Of a stretch of DNA of 64,000 bases, positions 1 through 8,218 are shown piece after piece (position 1 is the first letter of the stretch; every line of letters starts with the position of its first letter). This stretch comes from an uncultured Caulobacterales bacterium (GTDB lineage Bacteria; Pseudomonadota; Alphaproteobacteria; Caulobacterales; Caulobacteraceae). The stretch is taken from the NCBI GenBank assembly GCA_903858185.1, contig CAIOHT010000012.1, positions 1 through 64,000 of the forward strand, given 5' to 3'. A model generated the notes under the pieces. The model made no database searches and was not told the origin of the DNA. It saw only the letters and a list, made by a program, of their open reading frames with translations. Position numbers and translations under genes: made by a program.

Positions 1-566
1 CGCCCGGTCCGGCCAATCTGTTCGCGATCGCGACCGGCATCCAGCGGGGTGGGGCCCAGGTGCTGGTCGGCGTGGCCGGCATGACCACCGCGACGCTTGT
101 CTGGTTCACGGGCGCAGCGCTCGGGCTCAGCGCCCTGATGGCGGCCTTCCCCCAGGCCTTCCGGCTGCTGGCGATCGGCGGCGGCCTCTATGTCGCCTGG
201 CTCGGCCTGGCGTCGCTGCGGGCCGGCCTGCGGCCTGGCGACGATCCCGTCGAACGTCCCGCGGTCCACGCCGACCGGTCCGCCTTCCTCGACGGTTTCG
301 CGGTGCAGATCTCCAATCCCAAGGCGCTGCTGTTCTTCACCGCTGTCCTGCCGCCATTTCTCGACCCGGTCCGCCCGATCGCCCCGCAGCTGCCGTTCTA
401 CGCGGCCGCGACCATGGGGATGGATCTTGTCGCGATGACCGCTTACGGCCTTGGCGGCGCCGCGCTGGCCGGGCGGATGCGCGAGTCCGCGTTCCGGCGC
501 GGCTATGCCCTGACGGTCGGCGCCCTGTTGATCGCGGTCGCAGTCATGATCCTCGCGCGCGGCTGA
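1..566 (+). CDS. LysE/RhtB family amino-acid exporter, 5' truncated
   Basis: The open frame runs into the left window edge; translated from base 3 it begins PGPANLFAIATGIQRGG, the conserved GP-containing first segment of LysE/RhtB exporters, so the true start lies outside. About 188 residues are visible, against roughly 205 for the family. Several hydrophobic segments follow, and the family-like stretch FAVQISNPKALLFFTAVLPPF sits mid-protein. Family members export amino acids or homoserine lactones across the inner membrane; the substrate here cannot be told. An internal GTG at 60 could be mistaken for the start, but the coding signature continues upstream of it. Confidence 0.85.
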   Translation, partial: PGPANLFAIATGIQRGGAQVLVGVAGMTTATLVWFTGAALGLSALMAAFPQAFRLLAIGGGLYVAWLGLASLRAGLRPGDDPVERPAVHADRSAFLDGFAVQISNPKALLFFTAVLPPFLDPVRPIAPQLPFYAAATMGMDLVAMTAYGLGGAALAGRMRESAFRRGYALTVGALLIAVAVMILARG

Positions 567-643
567 CGCGGCGCCTTGGCGCAACCCTGCCGGGGCGCCA
601 TGTGTTGAGGAGAGACGCGCCTTCTGTCCTGGAGCAATCGACG

Positions 644-1219
644 ATGACTCTGAAAGCAGCCACCCTGGCGGTGGCCCTGGCCGCGACGGCGGGCCTGACC
701 GCCTGCGCCACGCCCACCCCCTATCAGCCTGCTGTTCGCGGCCAGGCCGTGTCCGGCGGGTTTTCCGACACACGCATCGAGGCGAACCGCTTCCAGGTCA
801 ATTTCGCCGGCAACAGCCTGACATCGCGGGAAACCGTCGAACGTTACCTGCTGTATCGCGCGGCCGAGCTGACCGTGGCGCAGGGCGGGACCTGGTTCTC
901 GCTGGTCGAACGCAAGACGGACCGCAAGGCGCGGACCTATGTCGAGCCGCCGGCCTATGGTCCCTACGGCGCCTATGGCTACTGGCGCCCGTCCTGGCGC
1001 TACTACGGCCCTGCCATGGGCTGGCGCGCCTGGGATCCCTGGTATGGCGATCCGTTCTGGGCCGACCGGACGGACGTTCGCACCGTCGAACGGTTCGAGG
1101 CTTCCGCCGAGATCCTGATCGGCCAGGGCGCCAAGCCGCAGAATGATCCACGCGCGTTCGACGCGCGGGATGTGATGGCGAACCTCGGCCCGGGCATCGT
1201 GCGGCCGCCGGCCGGATGA
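644..1219 (+). CDS. Putative outer-membrane lipoprotein, CC0125/CC1285-like
   Basis: The 191-residue product starts at ATG 644, preceded by GGAG with suitable spacing; an in-frame GTG at 602 is less likely because it places extra residues before the signal peptide. The N-terminus is a lipoprotein signal: a basic start, a hydrophobic run, and the lipobox LTAC with the acylated cysteine at about residue 20. The mature part has a central Tyr/Pro/Gly/Trp-rich loop. The layout recalls a Caulobacterales lipoprotein family known as CC0125/CC1285-like, by memory only. The biochemical role is unknown. Confidence 0.7.
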   Translation: MTLKAATLAVALAATAGLTACATPTPYQPAVRGQAVSGGFSDTRIEANRFQVNFAGNSLTSRETVERYLLYRAAELTVAQGGTWFSLVERKTDRKARTYVEPPAYGPYGAYGYWRPSWRYYGPAMGWRAWDPWYGDPFWADRTDVRTVERFEASAEILIGQGAKPQNDPRAFDARDVMANLGPGIVRPPAG

Positions 1220-1231
1220 CTGCCACGCAAA

Positions 1232-1262
1232 GGGGCGACGCCCTCGCGGACGCCGCCCCCTC
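1232..1262 (-). terminator. Hairpin terminator between convergent genes
   Basis: GGGGCGACGCCC (1232-1243) pairs with GGACGCCGCCCC (1248-1259) around a 4-base loop, with two mismatched positions. Read on the minus strand the stem is followed by TTTGCG, so it suits termination of the dehydrogenase that ends at 1285; it may also stop transcription from the lipoprotein gene. Confidence 0.6.
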
Positions 1263-1284
1263 GTCTTGCTTCAGGCGTGGCGGG

Positions 1285-2073
1285 TTAGCGCGGCGCCATA
1301 CGGATCGAGCCGTCCAGACGGACGTCTTCACCGTTGAAGTAGCCGTTGCGGATCATTTCCAGCGCCAGCGAGGCGTACTCTTCAGCCTGGCCGAGACGCT
1401 TGGGGAACGGCACCTGGGCGCCCAGGGCCGCCTTGACCGCTTCCGGAGCCGCGTTCAGCAGCGGCGTGTTGAAGATGCCCGGCAGGATGGTGTTGACGCG
1501 GATGCCTTCGCTGCTGAGGTCGCGGGCGATCGGCAGGGTCATGCCGACCACGCCGCCCTTGGACGCCGAATAGGCCGCCTGGCCGATCTGGCCGTCCTCG
1601 GCCGCCACCGACGCGGTATTGACGATCGCACCACGGTCGCCGTCCGGCAGCGGCTCCAGGGTCAGCATGCCCGCCGCCGACTTGGCGATGCAGCGGAAGG
1701 TGCCGACCAGGTTGATCTGGATGATCATGTCGAAATGGGCCAGCGGGAAGTGCTTGATATCGCCCGTGTTCTTGTCGCGGCTGGCGGTCTTGGCCGCGTT
1801 GCCGGTGCCGGCGCAGTTGACCAGGATGCGCTCCTGGCCGTTGGCCGCGCGCGCCTTTTCGAAACCGGCGTCGACTTCGGCGTCGGACGTCACGTTGACG
1901 GCGCAGAAGGTCACGCCCAGTTCTTTCTCGAGCGCGGCGCCGCGATCAGCCTGGCGGTCGAGGTCGAAGATGGCGACCTTGACGCCCTGGGCGACCAGCG
2001 CGCGGACGGTGGCCTCGCCGAGGCCGGATGCGCCGCCGGTGACGACGGCGGAAATGGAGGAATCAAGCTTCAT
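1285..2073 (-). CDS. SDR oxidoreductase, type-2 3-hydroxyacyl-CoA dehydrogenase-like
   Basis: The 262-residue Rossmann-fold protein has the NAD-binding glycine motif TGGASGLG near residue 12, the NCAG motif after the fourth strand, and the catalytic Tyr-Lys motif YSASK with an upstream serine in NTASVAAEDG. The layout, including the stretch GTFRCIAKSAAGM, resembles HSD10-type (type 2) 3-hydroxyacyl-CoA dehydrogenases, which oxidise short-chain or branched 3-hydroxyacyl-CoA to 3-ketoacyl-CoA with NAD in fatty-acid or isoleucine breakdown. The specificity is inferred from resemblance. It is transcribed alone, divergent from the DUF1232 gene. Confidence 0.85.
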   Translation of the reverse strand: MKLDSSISAVVTGGASGLGEATVRALVAQGVKVAIFDLDRQADRGAALEKELGVTFCAVNVTSDAEVDAGFEKARAANGQERILVNCAGTGNAAKTASRDKNTGDIKHFPLAHFDMIIQINLVGTFRCIAKSAAGMLTLEPLPDGDRGAIVNTASVAAEDGQIGQAAYSASKGGVVGMTLPIARDLSSEGIRVNTILPGIFNTPLLNAAPEAVKAALGAQVPFPKRLGQAEEYASLALEMIRNGYFNGEDVRLDGSIRMAPR

Positions 2074-2126
2074 GGACGGCTCCCCGATCCTTATGTTGAA
2101 TACAGTTCGGAAAGGGGTTTAGCCCG

Positions 2127-2531
2127 ATGAGCGCCGATTCCAAGCCGTCACCCGACGTAAACCCGGTCATCGATCCGGAGAAGGCCCTCGTTCCCGAGGT
2201 CGTCAGGGTCAATGAACGCCGCGTCGCACAAGGGTTCTGGCCCAAAATACGACGCGTCGCCGCGCGCGTGCCGTTCGCGCCCGAAGCCCTCTCCGTCTGG
2301 TGGTGCGCCCGCGATCCGGCCACGCCGACGGCGGCGAAGGGGCTGATGCTGGCCGCGCTCGCCTATTTCGTCCTGCCGACGGATGCGATCCCCGACATCC
2401 TCGCGGGGATCGGATTCACCGACGATGCCGCCGTGTTCGCGGCCCTGGTCGCCGTCGTGGGCAAGAACATAAAGCCGCACCATCGCGCCGCTGCCCGGGC
2501 CTGGCTCGACCGGTTCGCGTCCGGCGACTGA
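2127..2531 (+). CDS. YkvA-like DUF1232 membrane protein
   Basis: The 134-residue protein starts at ATG 2127, preceded by AAAGGGG. After about 55 charged residues comes the DUF1232 core: one hydrophobic segment containing AYFVLPTDAIPD followed by the DDA motif of GFTDDAAVF, typical of YkvA-like proteins. Their function is not established; they are small proteins associated with the inner membrane. The gene lies 22 bases before the lysoplasmalogenase-like gene and probably shares its transcript. Confidence 0.85.
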   Translation: MSADSKPSPDVNPVIDPEKALVPEVVRVNERRVAQGFWPKIRRVAARVPFAPEALSVWWCARDPATPTAAKGLMLAALAYFVLPTDAIPDILAGIGFTDDAAVFAALVAVVGKNIKPHHRAAARAWLDRFASGD

Positions 2532-2553
2532 CGACATTCTGCCGGCGGGGGCC

Positions 2554-3210
2554 ATGGAACAGACCAATACAGTGCTGACCGGCATTTCGGTCCTGGCGGC
2601 GCTGGGCTACGGACTGGTCCTGGCCGGCCATCCGCCGTCGCTCGAGCGGACGCTGCTGAAGATCGCAGCGGTCGGGTCCCTGGCGATCATGGCCTTCCTG
2701 TCCGACGCGCCCCTGTTGCTGGCCGCCGGGCTGCTGCTCTGCACGGTCGGAGACGGGTTTCTCGCCGGCGACCCGCGACGGTGGCTGCCTCTGGGCCTCG
2801 CCGCTTTCCTGCTCGGCCACATCCTGTTGATCTTCCTGTTTCAGGAAACCCGCGACCCGGCGCTGGAGATGACGCATCTGCAGATTGCGGGGTCTGTGGT
2901 CGTGGGTGTGGCGGCCGTGGCGATGCTGGCCTGGCTCTGGCGCACGCTGGGGCCGATGCGGCCGGCGGTGATCCTGTACGTCATCGCCATCGCGGTGATG
3001 GTCGGGTCCAGCTTCCTGCTGCCGGCCTTCTACTGGCCAGCCATGCTGGGGGCTGTCGCTTTCATGGCGTCGGACGCGATCCTGGCCGGCGACCTGTTTC
3101 GCCAGACGAAGCTGCCGGGATCGCAGCGCATGACCGGCTGGGCCATCTGGTTCCTCTACTACGCCGCCCAGGCCCTGATCGTATGGGCCTTCCTGAGGCC
3201 GCCCTTCTGA
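2554..3210 (+). CDS. YhhN-family lysoplasmalogenase-like membrane protein
   Basis: The 218-residue product is almost entirely hydrophobic, with about eight predicted membrane segments. It carries the YhhN-family acidic motif GDGFLAGDP near residue 65 and a second acidic motif, SDAILAGDLF, near 170. Family members with known activity hydrolyse the vinyl-ether bond of lysoplasmalogens; many bacterial homologues are uncharacterised and their substrate is unknown. It follows the DUF1232 gene on the same strand and ends 3 bases from the stop of the convergent DMT transporter. Confidence 0.82.
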   Translation: MEQTNTVLTGISVLAALGYGLVLAGHPPSLERTLLKIAAVGSLAIMAFLSDAPLLLAAGLLLCTVGDGFLAGDPRRWLPLGLAAFLLGHILLIFLFQETRDPALEMTHLQIAGSVVVGVAAVAMLAWLWRTLGPMRPAVILYVIAIAVMVGSSFLLPAFYWPAMLGAVAFMASDAILAGDLFRQTKLPGSQRMTGWAIWFLYYAAQALIVWAFLRPPF

Positions 3211-3213
3211 CGA

Positions 3214-4152
3214 TCAGTCCACGACCGCGGCCGCAGCCCGCGCCTGCTTCGCCTGGTGCTGTTCGCGGAAGGTGATGAACAGGGTCGAGGCCACGACGAT
3301 GGCTGCGCCGATGATCGTCGGCCAGGTCGGGATCTCGCTGAAGATGAAGAAGCCCACGACGGCGGTGAAGACCAGCCGGCTGTAGTCGATTGGCGCCATG
3401 GCGCCGGCGTCGCCGATCTGCATGCCCTTGATGTAACAACCCTGGGTGATGGTCCCGACCACGCCCATCGCCGCCAGAAGCATCAGATCGACCGGTTCGG
3501 GCCAGCGCCAGACGAACGCCGCCGGCGGGATCGAGAAGACCAGCCCGAGCACCGCAGACCAGACCAGCAGGGTGAAGGGCGAGTGATCGCGGGTCATCAC
3601 CTTCATGCCGGTGATGGTCATCGCGAACATCGCCGCCGAGGCCAGGGCCGCCATCTGGCCGAGGCCGAATCCGTGCCCCGGTGCGCCCGGCTGCAACATC
3701 ACCAGCACACCCAGAAAACCGACCAGCGCCGCGCCGATGCGCAGGGGGCCAGTCTTCTCCCGCAGGATGAAAATCGCGAGCGGCACCATCCACAGGGTGC
3801 GGGTGAACGACAGGGCGTTGGCCTCCGCCAGCGGCAGTTTCTGGAAGGCGTAGAAGCTGAAGATCATCGCCAGGGTGCCGACCGCCGAGCGGAAAAACAG
3901 GATGCCCGGCCGGGTCGTGTGAAATGCGCCGCGCCAGTCGCGCAGGATCATCGGCGTCAGCACGATCAGTCCTGCGGCCTGCCGATAGAAGGTCTGCAAC
4001 GCTGCCGGGTAGTCGTCGCCGAGAAACTTGATCAGCGTGGTCATCACCGTGAACGACAGCGCCGAGGCCAGCATCCACAGCGCGCCGCGGACATTGGGCG
4101 CCAGCGCCGGTCGAGCCGGCAGCGGCGCGACGGGCGGCAGGTCGTCGGTCAC
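3214..4152 (-). CDS. DMT-superfamily (EamA) transporter
   Basis: The 312-residue integral membrane protein has ten hydrophobic segments arranged as two EamA repeats of about 140 residues each. The first starts around ALWMLASALSFTVMTTLIKF; the second repeat starts near residue 165 (GLGQMAALASAAMFAMTI). EamA carriers usually export metabolites; the substrate here is not evident. The start is GTG at 4152, overlapping the stop of the preceding small ORF in a GTGA arrangement, so translation may be coupled. Confidence 0.85.
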   Translation of the reverse strand: MTDDLPPVAPLPARPALAPNVRGALWMLASALSFTVMTTLIKFLGDDYPAALQTFYRQAAGLIVLTPMILRDWRGAFHTTRPGILFFRSAVGTLAMIFSFYAFQKLPLAEANALSFTRTLWMVPLAIFILREKTGPLRIGAALVGFLGVLVMLQPGAPGHGFGLGQMAALASAAMFAMTITGMKVMTRDHSPFTLLVWSAVLGLVFSIPPAAFVWRWPEPVDLMLLAAMGVVGTITQGCYIKGMQIGDAGAMAPIDYSRLVFTAVVGFFIFSEIPTWPTIIGAAIVVASTLFITFREQHQAKQARAAAAVVD

Positions 4153-4460
4153 TGGCGCGTCCTGACCCCGGCGCTGATCGAGAGGCCCCTGCCGGCAGCG
4201 ACCGCGCAGAAGCCTTCTCCGATCCAGATGGATCGAGGAAAGGTTCGAGCTCTTTTTCCCGAAGCATTTTCTGGCGGCGAACCGGCCTCCCGGCCACCCG
4301 AAAAAGCCATGGCGCCGGTCTCGGCATGGGCCTGCGGCGCGCGGAGCAGATTCAGGGCGTCGCGGGCCGGAGTGCTGTCCACTGCCAGGTGACCGTCCTC
4401 ATCGAGGAAACCGCGGACCGCCGTCAGGCGGGCCGGAACCATGCCGAACGGGACGGTCAC
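4149..4460 (-). CDS. Hypothetical protein, possible coupled ORF
   Basis: This 103-residue frame fills the otherwise empty 315 bases between the dehydrogenase ending at 4468 and the DMT transporter. It starts at GTG 4460 (or ATG 4442) and its TGA overlaps the GTG of the transporter, which is what a real operon gene would show. I recognise no domain. The N-terminal half (for example LTAVRGFLDEDGHLAVDS) looks protein-like, whereas the C-terminal third is rich in Arg and Gly and less convincing. It may be a lineage-specific gene, a decayed gene or chance. Confidence 0.35.
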   Translation of the reverse strand: MTVPFGMVPARLTAVRGFLDEDGHLAVDSTPARDALNLLRAPQAHAETGAMAFSGGREAGSPPENASGKRARTFPRSIWIGEGFCAVAAGRGLSISAGVRTRQ

Positions 4461-4467
4461 AGGGCGA

Positions 4468-5358
4468 TCAGCCTCCCGCGCGCTGGGCGGCCATGGCCGC
4501 CTGCATCTGCTGGGCCTGTTCAGGCGTGATGCCCATCGCCGCCAGGATCGGGTTGTGCGCCTCGGCGTCCCAGGATCCGCGACCGCCGATCGTCAGGCCG
4601 CCATCGACGACGATGTGGGTGCCGGTGACGAACAGCGAGTCGTCGCTGGCCAGGTAGAGGGCAGCGCGGGCGATGTCTTCCGGCACGCCGGCCTTGGGGA
4701 TAGGCTGGACCTTCGGTCCGGCTTCTTCAAAGCGCGCGGCCATCTGGTCGGCGACCTCGCGGGGCAGGCCCATCGAGGCCCCGAAGATCGAGGTTGCGAT
4801 CAGGCCCGGGCAGATGGCGTTGACACGGATCTTCTGCGGCGACAGCTCCGCCGCCGCGCAGCGCGACATATGGATCACCGCGCATTTGGCCGCCGAATAG
4901 GCCAGCGGCCCGAAGCCCGCCTGCAGGCCGGCGATCGAGGCGGTGTTGATGATCGAACCGCCGCCGCGCGCCTGCATCAGCGGCAGGGCGTGCTTCATGC
5001 CCACGGCAGGTCCGCGCACCAGCAGGGCGAAGGTCTTGTCCCAGGCCTCGACGTCGACCTCCGAGACATTGCCCGGCGCGCCGCCATGGCCGGCGTTGTT
5101 GAACAGGATGTCCAGGCCGCCGAACTGGTCGGCGGCCATCTTCACCGCCGCCGCGATATCGGCCTCGCTGGTGACATCGCAGTGGGCGTAGCGGATGCGG
5201 CCGTCGAACCGCTTCTCGAGCATGGCGCCCTTTTCGTCCTGCAGGTCGGCGGCGACTACACAGGCCCCCTCCTGCGCAAACAGCTCAACCGTGCCCAGGC
5301 CGATGCCCGAAACCCCGCCGGTGATGAGGGCGACCTTGCCCTCCAGACGACCCGCCAT
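4468..5358 (-). CDS. SDR family oxidoreductase
   Basis: The 296-residue classical short-chain dehydrogenase has the cofactor motif TGGVSGIG at about residue 14, the NNAG motif near 88, the catalytic serine in NTASIAG, and the catalytic YSAAK. The residue after the second strand is Asp (VAADLQDE), which favours NAD over NADP. A C-terminal tail of about 35 residues, rich in Gln and Ala (EQAQQMQAAMAAQ), extends beyond the usual 255-residue fold. It is transcribed 36 bases downstream of a quinone oxidoreductase-like gene, so the two probably act in one oxidative pathway. The substrate is unknown. Confidence 0.85.
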   Translation of the reverse strand: MAGRLEGKVALITGGVSGIGLGTVELFAQEGACVVAADLQDEKGAMLEKRFDGRIRYAHCDVTSEADIAAAVKMAADQFGGLDILFNNAGHGGAPGNVSEVDVEAWDKTFALLVRGPAVGMKHALPLMQARGGGSIINTASIAGLQAGFGPLAYSAAKCAVIHMSRCAAAELSPQKIRVNAICPGLIATSIFGASMGLPREVADQMAARFEEAGPKVQPIPKAGVPEDIARAALYLASDDSLFVTGTHIVVDGGLTIGGRGSWDAEAHNPILAAMGITPEQAQQMQAAMAAQRAGG

Positions 5359-5394
5359 GCGTTACTTCCCCTGCCTTGTTGTTCTTGTCTGATG

Positions 5395-6393
5395 TCAGCC
5401 GGTGACCACGACCACCTTGCCCAGAGCCTTGCGGCTGGCGAGGTGGGCGATCGCCTCGCCTGCCCGCTCGAGCGGGAAGGTCTCGGAGACGTGCGGCTTG
5501 ATCTTGCCGGCGGCGTAGAGGTCCATCAGCTCCTTGACGTTCTGCTGGTGGGCCTTCGGATCGCGGGCGACCGCCGCGCCCCAGAAGACGCCGACGATGT
5601 CGCAGGACTTCAGCAGGGTCAGGTTCAGCGGCACGGACGGGATTCCGGCCGGGAAGCCGATGACCAGGAACTTGCCGCCCCAGCCTGCCGCGCGAATGGT
5701 CGCCTCGGCATAGTCGCCGCCGACGGCGTCATAGGCCACGTCCCAGCCGTTGGGACCGCAGGCGTCCTTGAACAGGTTGGCGAGGGCCTTCTTGCCGTCC
5801 TTGTCGAACGGGCCGGTCGGATAGACCACGCCGCTGTCGGCGCCGCGCGCGATGCAGAGGTCGACCTTGGCCTGACTCGAGGCGGCGGCGATCACCTTCG
5901 CCCCCATGGCCTTGCCCAGTTCGACGGCGGCCAGGCCGACGCCCCCGGCGGCGCCCAGCACCAGCAGGGTCTGGCCCGGCTGAAGATAGCCGCGGTCCTT
6001 CAGGCCGTAATAGGAGGTGCCGTAGGTCATCATGAAGGCCGCGCCTTCCTCGAACGACATCGAGTCGGGGATCGGCACGACTCGAGCCGCGTCCAGCGCC
6101 AGCTCCTCGGCCATGCCGCCCCAGCCGGTGTTGGCCAGTACGCGCTGACCGACTTTCAGATGGGTGACGCCTTCGCCCAGTTCCTTGACCACACCGGCCA
6201 CTTCGCCGCCGGGCGCGAAGGGGCGCGAGGGCTTGAACTGGTACATGTCCTCGATGATCAGGACGTCGGGATAGTTCACGCCGCAGGCCTTGACCGACAG
6301 AACCACCTGGCCCGGACCCGCCACCGGGCTGGGCAGATCCTCGATGACCAGGGTCTCCGGCCCGCCCACGCTCTTGCTCAGCACCGCCCGCAT
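5395..6393 (-). CDS. NADPH:quinone oxidoreductase family (zinc-less MDR)
   Basis: The 332-residue protein is a medium-chain dehydrogenase of the zeta-crystallin/quinone oxidoreductase type. It has a GroES-like N-terminal domain (ACGVNYPDVLIIEDMYQ, RPFAPGGEVAG), then the nucleotide-binding domain with VLGAAGGVGLAAVELGKAMG near residue 145. The zinc ligands of alcohol dehydrogenases are absent. I chose ATG 6393 (MRAVLSK), preceded by GGGAGAG; an ATG seven codons upstream is possible. It probably reduces quinones or enoyl compounds with NADPH. It heads a probable operon with the SDR gene. Confidence 0.88.
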   Translation of the reverse strand: MRAVLSKSVGGPETLVIEDLPSPVAGPGQVVLSVKACGVNYPDVLIIEDMYQFKPSRPFAPGGEVAGVVKELGEGVTHLKVGQRVLANTGWGGMAEELALDAARVVPIPDSMSFEEGAAFMMTYGTSYYGLKDRGYLQPGQTLLVLGAAGGVGLAAVELGKAMGAKVIAAASSQAKVDLCIARGADSGVVYPTGPFDKDGKKALANLFKDACGPNGWDVAYDAVGGDYAEATIRAAGWGGKFLVIGFPAGIPSVPLNLTLLKSCDIVGVFWGAAVARDPKAHQQNVKELMDLYAAGKIKPHVSETFPLERAGEAIAHLASRKALGKVVVVTG

Positions 6394-6471
6394 GCGTCTC
6401 TCCCGCTCTTTCATTGATTGGCCCGGAAGCGTATCGCGGGCCTTTCCGCGTTTATAGGCGGGAGGGACCCA

Positions 6472-7350
6472 TTGGCGAACAATTGTTTGAGGTTGGTGGT
6501 GCACGGCGGCGCGGGCGCGAAGCGCGGCCGCGACTACAGCCGCGAGATCGTCCACATGCGCGGCCTGGTCGAGGCCGGGCGCGACCGTCTGCTGGCCGGC
6601 GCCCTGGCCCTGGATGTGGCCGAGGAAACCACCGCCGCGCTCGAGGCGTCCGGCCTCTATGTCGCGGGACGCGGCGCCTCGCCCAACACGGCTGGCCAGT
6701 ACGAGCTCGACGCCTGCCTGATGGACGGGTTCACCGGGCGGGCGGGATCGGTGGCGGCGCTGCAGGGGTTCGAGAGTCCGGTCGGGGTGGCGCGCGCCAT
6801 CATGGACTGGACCCCGCATGTGATGCTGGCCGGCGAGGGCGCGACGCGGTTCGCGGCCTCCCAGAAGCTGGCCGCCATCGCCGATGACGCCGCCTGGTTC
6901 ACCCGCGCAGGCCAGGACGAGTCCAACCATCCGCCCGGGACCCTTGCCCACGGCACGGTCGGCTGCGTCGTCCGGGACGGGGAGGGGCGGCTGGCGGCCG
7001 CCACCTCGACGGGCGGGGTGTTCGGCAAGCTGCCGGGCAGGGTCGGCGACTCGCCCCTGATCGGATCAGGGGGCTGGGCCGACCAGCGGGTCGCCGTCTC
7101 CTGCACGGGACAGGGCGAGTATTTCGTGCGCGTCGCCGCGGCGGCCCAACTGGCGCACCGCATGCGGTTCGGCGGCCAGACCCTGGCTGAAGCCGCCGAT
7201 GCGGTGCTGGCGGAAATCCGCGCGCTCGGCGGCGAGGGCGGCCTGATCGCGGTGGATGTCGACGGCAATGTCGCCATGCCGTTCGTCTCCGCTGGCATGA
7301 AGCGCGCGGCGCTCATGCCTGACGGCGAGATTGTTTCGGCGGCGTTCTAA
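6472..7350 (+). CDS. Isoaspartyl peptidase/L-asparaginase, Ntn hydrolase
   Basis: The 292-residue product is a plant-type asparaginase/isoaspartyl dipeptidase. It begins with the family signature [12 protein letters not shown] and contains HGTVGCVV, where Thr162 should become the N-terminal nucleophile after self-cleavage into alpha and beta chains. The beta-chain signature LAAATSTGG follows, with substrate residues around [16 protein letters not shown] chose TTG 6472, preceded by a strong GGAGGG; a frame extension from TTG 6418 overlaps the divergent gene region. The enzyme removes isoaspartyl dipeptides made by protein damage and may hydrolyse asparagine. Confidence 0.88.
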   Translation: MANNCLRLVVHGGAGAKRGRDYSREIVHMRGLVEAGRDRLLAGALALDVAEETTAALEASGLYVAGRGASPNTAGQYELDACLMDGFTGRAGSVAALQGFESPVGVARAIMDWTPHVMLAGEGATRFAASQKLAAIADDAAWFTRAGQDESNHPPGTLAHGTVGCVVRDGEGRLAAATSTGGVFGKLPGRVGDSPLIGSGGWADQRVAVSCTGQGEYFVRVAAAAQLAHRMRFGGQTLAEAADAVLAEIRALGGEGGLIAVDVDGNVAMPFVSAGMKRAALMPDGEIVSAAF

Positions 7351-7361
7351 GCCCGCACAAT

Positions 7362-7488
7362 CGTCATGGCCCGGCCCGTCCGGGCCACCCATGCACGCCG
7401 ACAGGTGGCGCGGTAGCGCGAAACGATCCGCTCTCCCCGCTTGATCAACCGTGTTCCTGGGTGGCCCGAACAGGTCGGGCCAAGACGG
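7362..7488. repeat. Inverted pair of REP-like palindromes
   Basis: Two copies of a roughly 32-base element lie in opposite orientation, at 7362-7393 and 7456-7488. The reverse complement of the second matches the first except at a few positions: both read CGTC-n-TGGCCCG, a short variable loop, CGGGCCACCCA. Each copy is itself a hairpin (TGGCCCG/CGGGCCA). They lie between the 3' ends of convergent genes ending at 7350 and 7501, where they could terminate both transcripts or stabilise mRNA ends. Confidence 0.75.
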
Positions 7489-7500
7489 CTAGGTACCGGC

Positions 7501-8148
7501 CTAAAGCCCGGTCAGCCTCTGGAACACGCCGAACGCGCCTTCGAAGCGCGCGCCGCCGCCGAGGCTGACGCCGAGCGCGAAACAGACCTCGTCCTTCTCG
7601 GCCAGAGGCGCGTGGACAAAGCCCGCGCGGGCGATGTTGACGTCGCCGGGACCAAAGCGCTCGTGGCCGTCATGAAAGGCGCCGGTGACAACGAGGGTGT
7701 ATTCCTCGCCGTCGTGATCGTGCGGCGCGACCCCGTGGCCGGGCTCGATGCGCAGCAGCTCGGTCTCGCCCTCGCCGCCGATCTTGAGCTTCAGGCCGCG
7801 AATGCCGAAGCCGAGGAAGCGCCATTTGCGGCCGGCGGCCATCGACTCGAACACCGCTTCGCGCAGCGGATCGGGCAGGTCGAGCATCTCGCCCAGGCCC
7901 CGTCCGGCGCGATGGGCCGCCTCGCGGGCGCGACCGTCGATGGCCTCGAGATTGGCGATGCGCGCCAGGGCTTCAGCGGCTGCGCCGCCCACCATCGGGA
8001 CCGGCGTCTCGCCGTCGAGGAAGGCGCCGCCCAGCACGTCCGTCGGGCGGGCCGGCGTCCGCTCTCCACGCAGGACAGCCGCCGTCGCTTCCATCAGGCG
8101 CAGGCCGGGATGGCTGGCGGGGTCGGGAAGGGTCGTCAGGGCGGTCAT
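7501..8148 (-). CDS. chrR: ChrR-like cupin anti-sigma factor lacking zinc-finger ligands
   Basis: The 215-residue protein aligns by eye to the C-terminal cupin half of ChrR, the zinc-dependent anti-sigma factor that restrains RpoE until singlet oxygen or organic peroxide stress. The cupin metal ligands are present: His143 and His145 in APHDHDGEE, Glu149, and His179 in FVHAPL. The N-terminal zinc ligands of ChrR (one His, then HxxxCxxC) are missing; the protein has a single cysteine near residue 189. I chose ATG 8148. It is 70 bases downstream of its likely sigma partner on the same strand. It may bind sigma without zinc or act as a cupin sensor only. Confidence 0.75.
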   Translation of the reverse strand: MTALTTLPDPASHPGLRLMEATAAVLRGERTPARPTDVLGGAFLDGETPVPMVGGAAAEALARIANLEAIDGRAREAAHRAGRGLGEMLDLPDPLREAVFESMAAGRKWRFLGFGIRGLKLKIGGEGETELLRIEPGHGVAPHDHDGEEYTLVVTGAFHDGHERFGPGDVNIARAGFVHAPLAEKDEVCFALGVSLGGGARFEGAFGVFQRLTGL

Positions 8149-8218
8149 GCGATCAGGCAACTCCTTGAAAAGGCGGGATATGGATCGGCGCGACGCCGCG
8201 TCAAGTCGGGCGCGGGCG

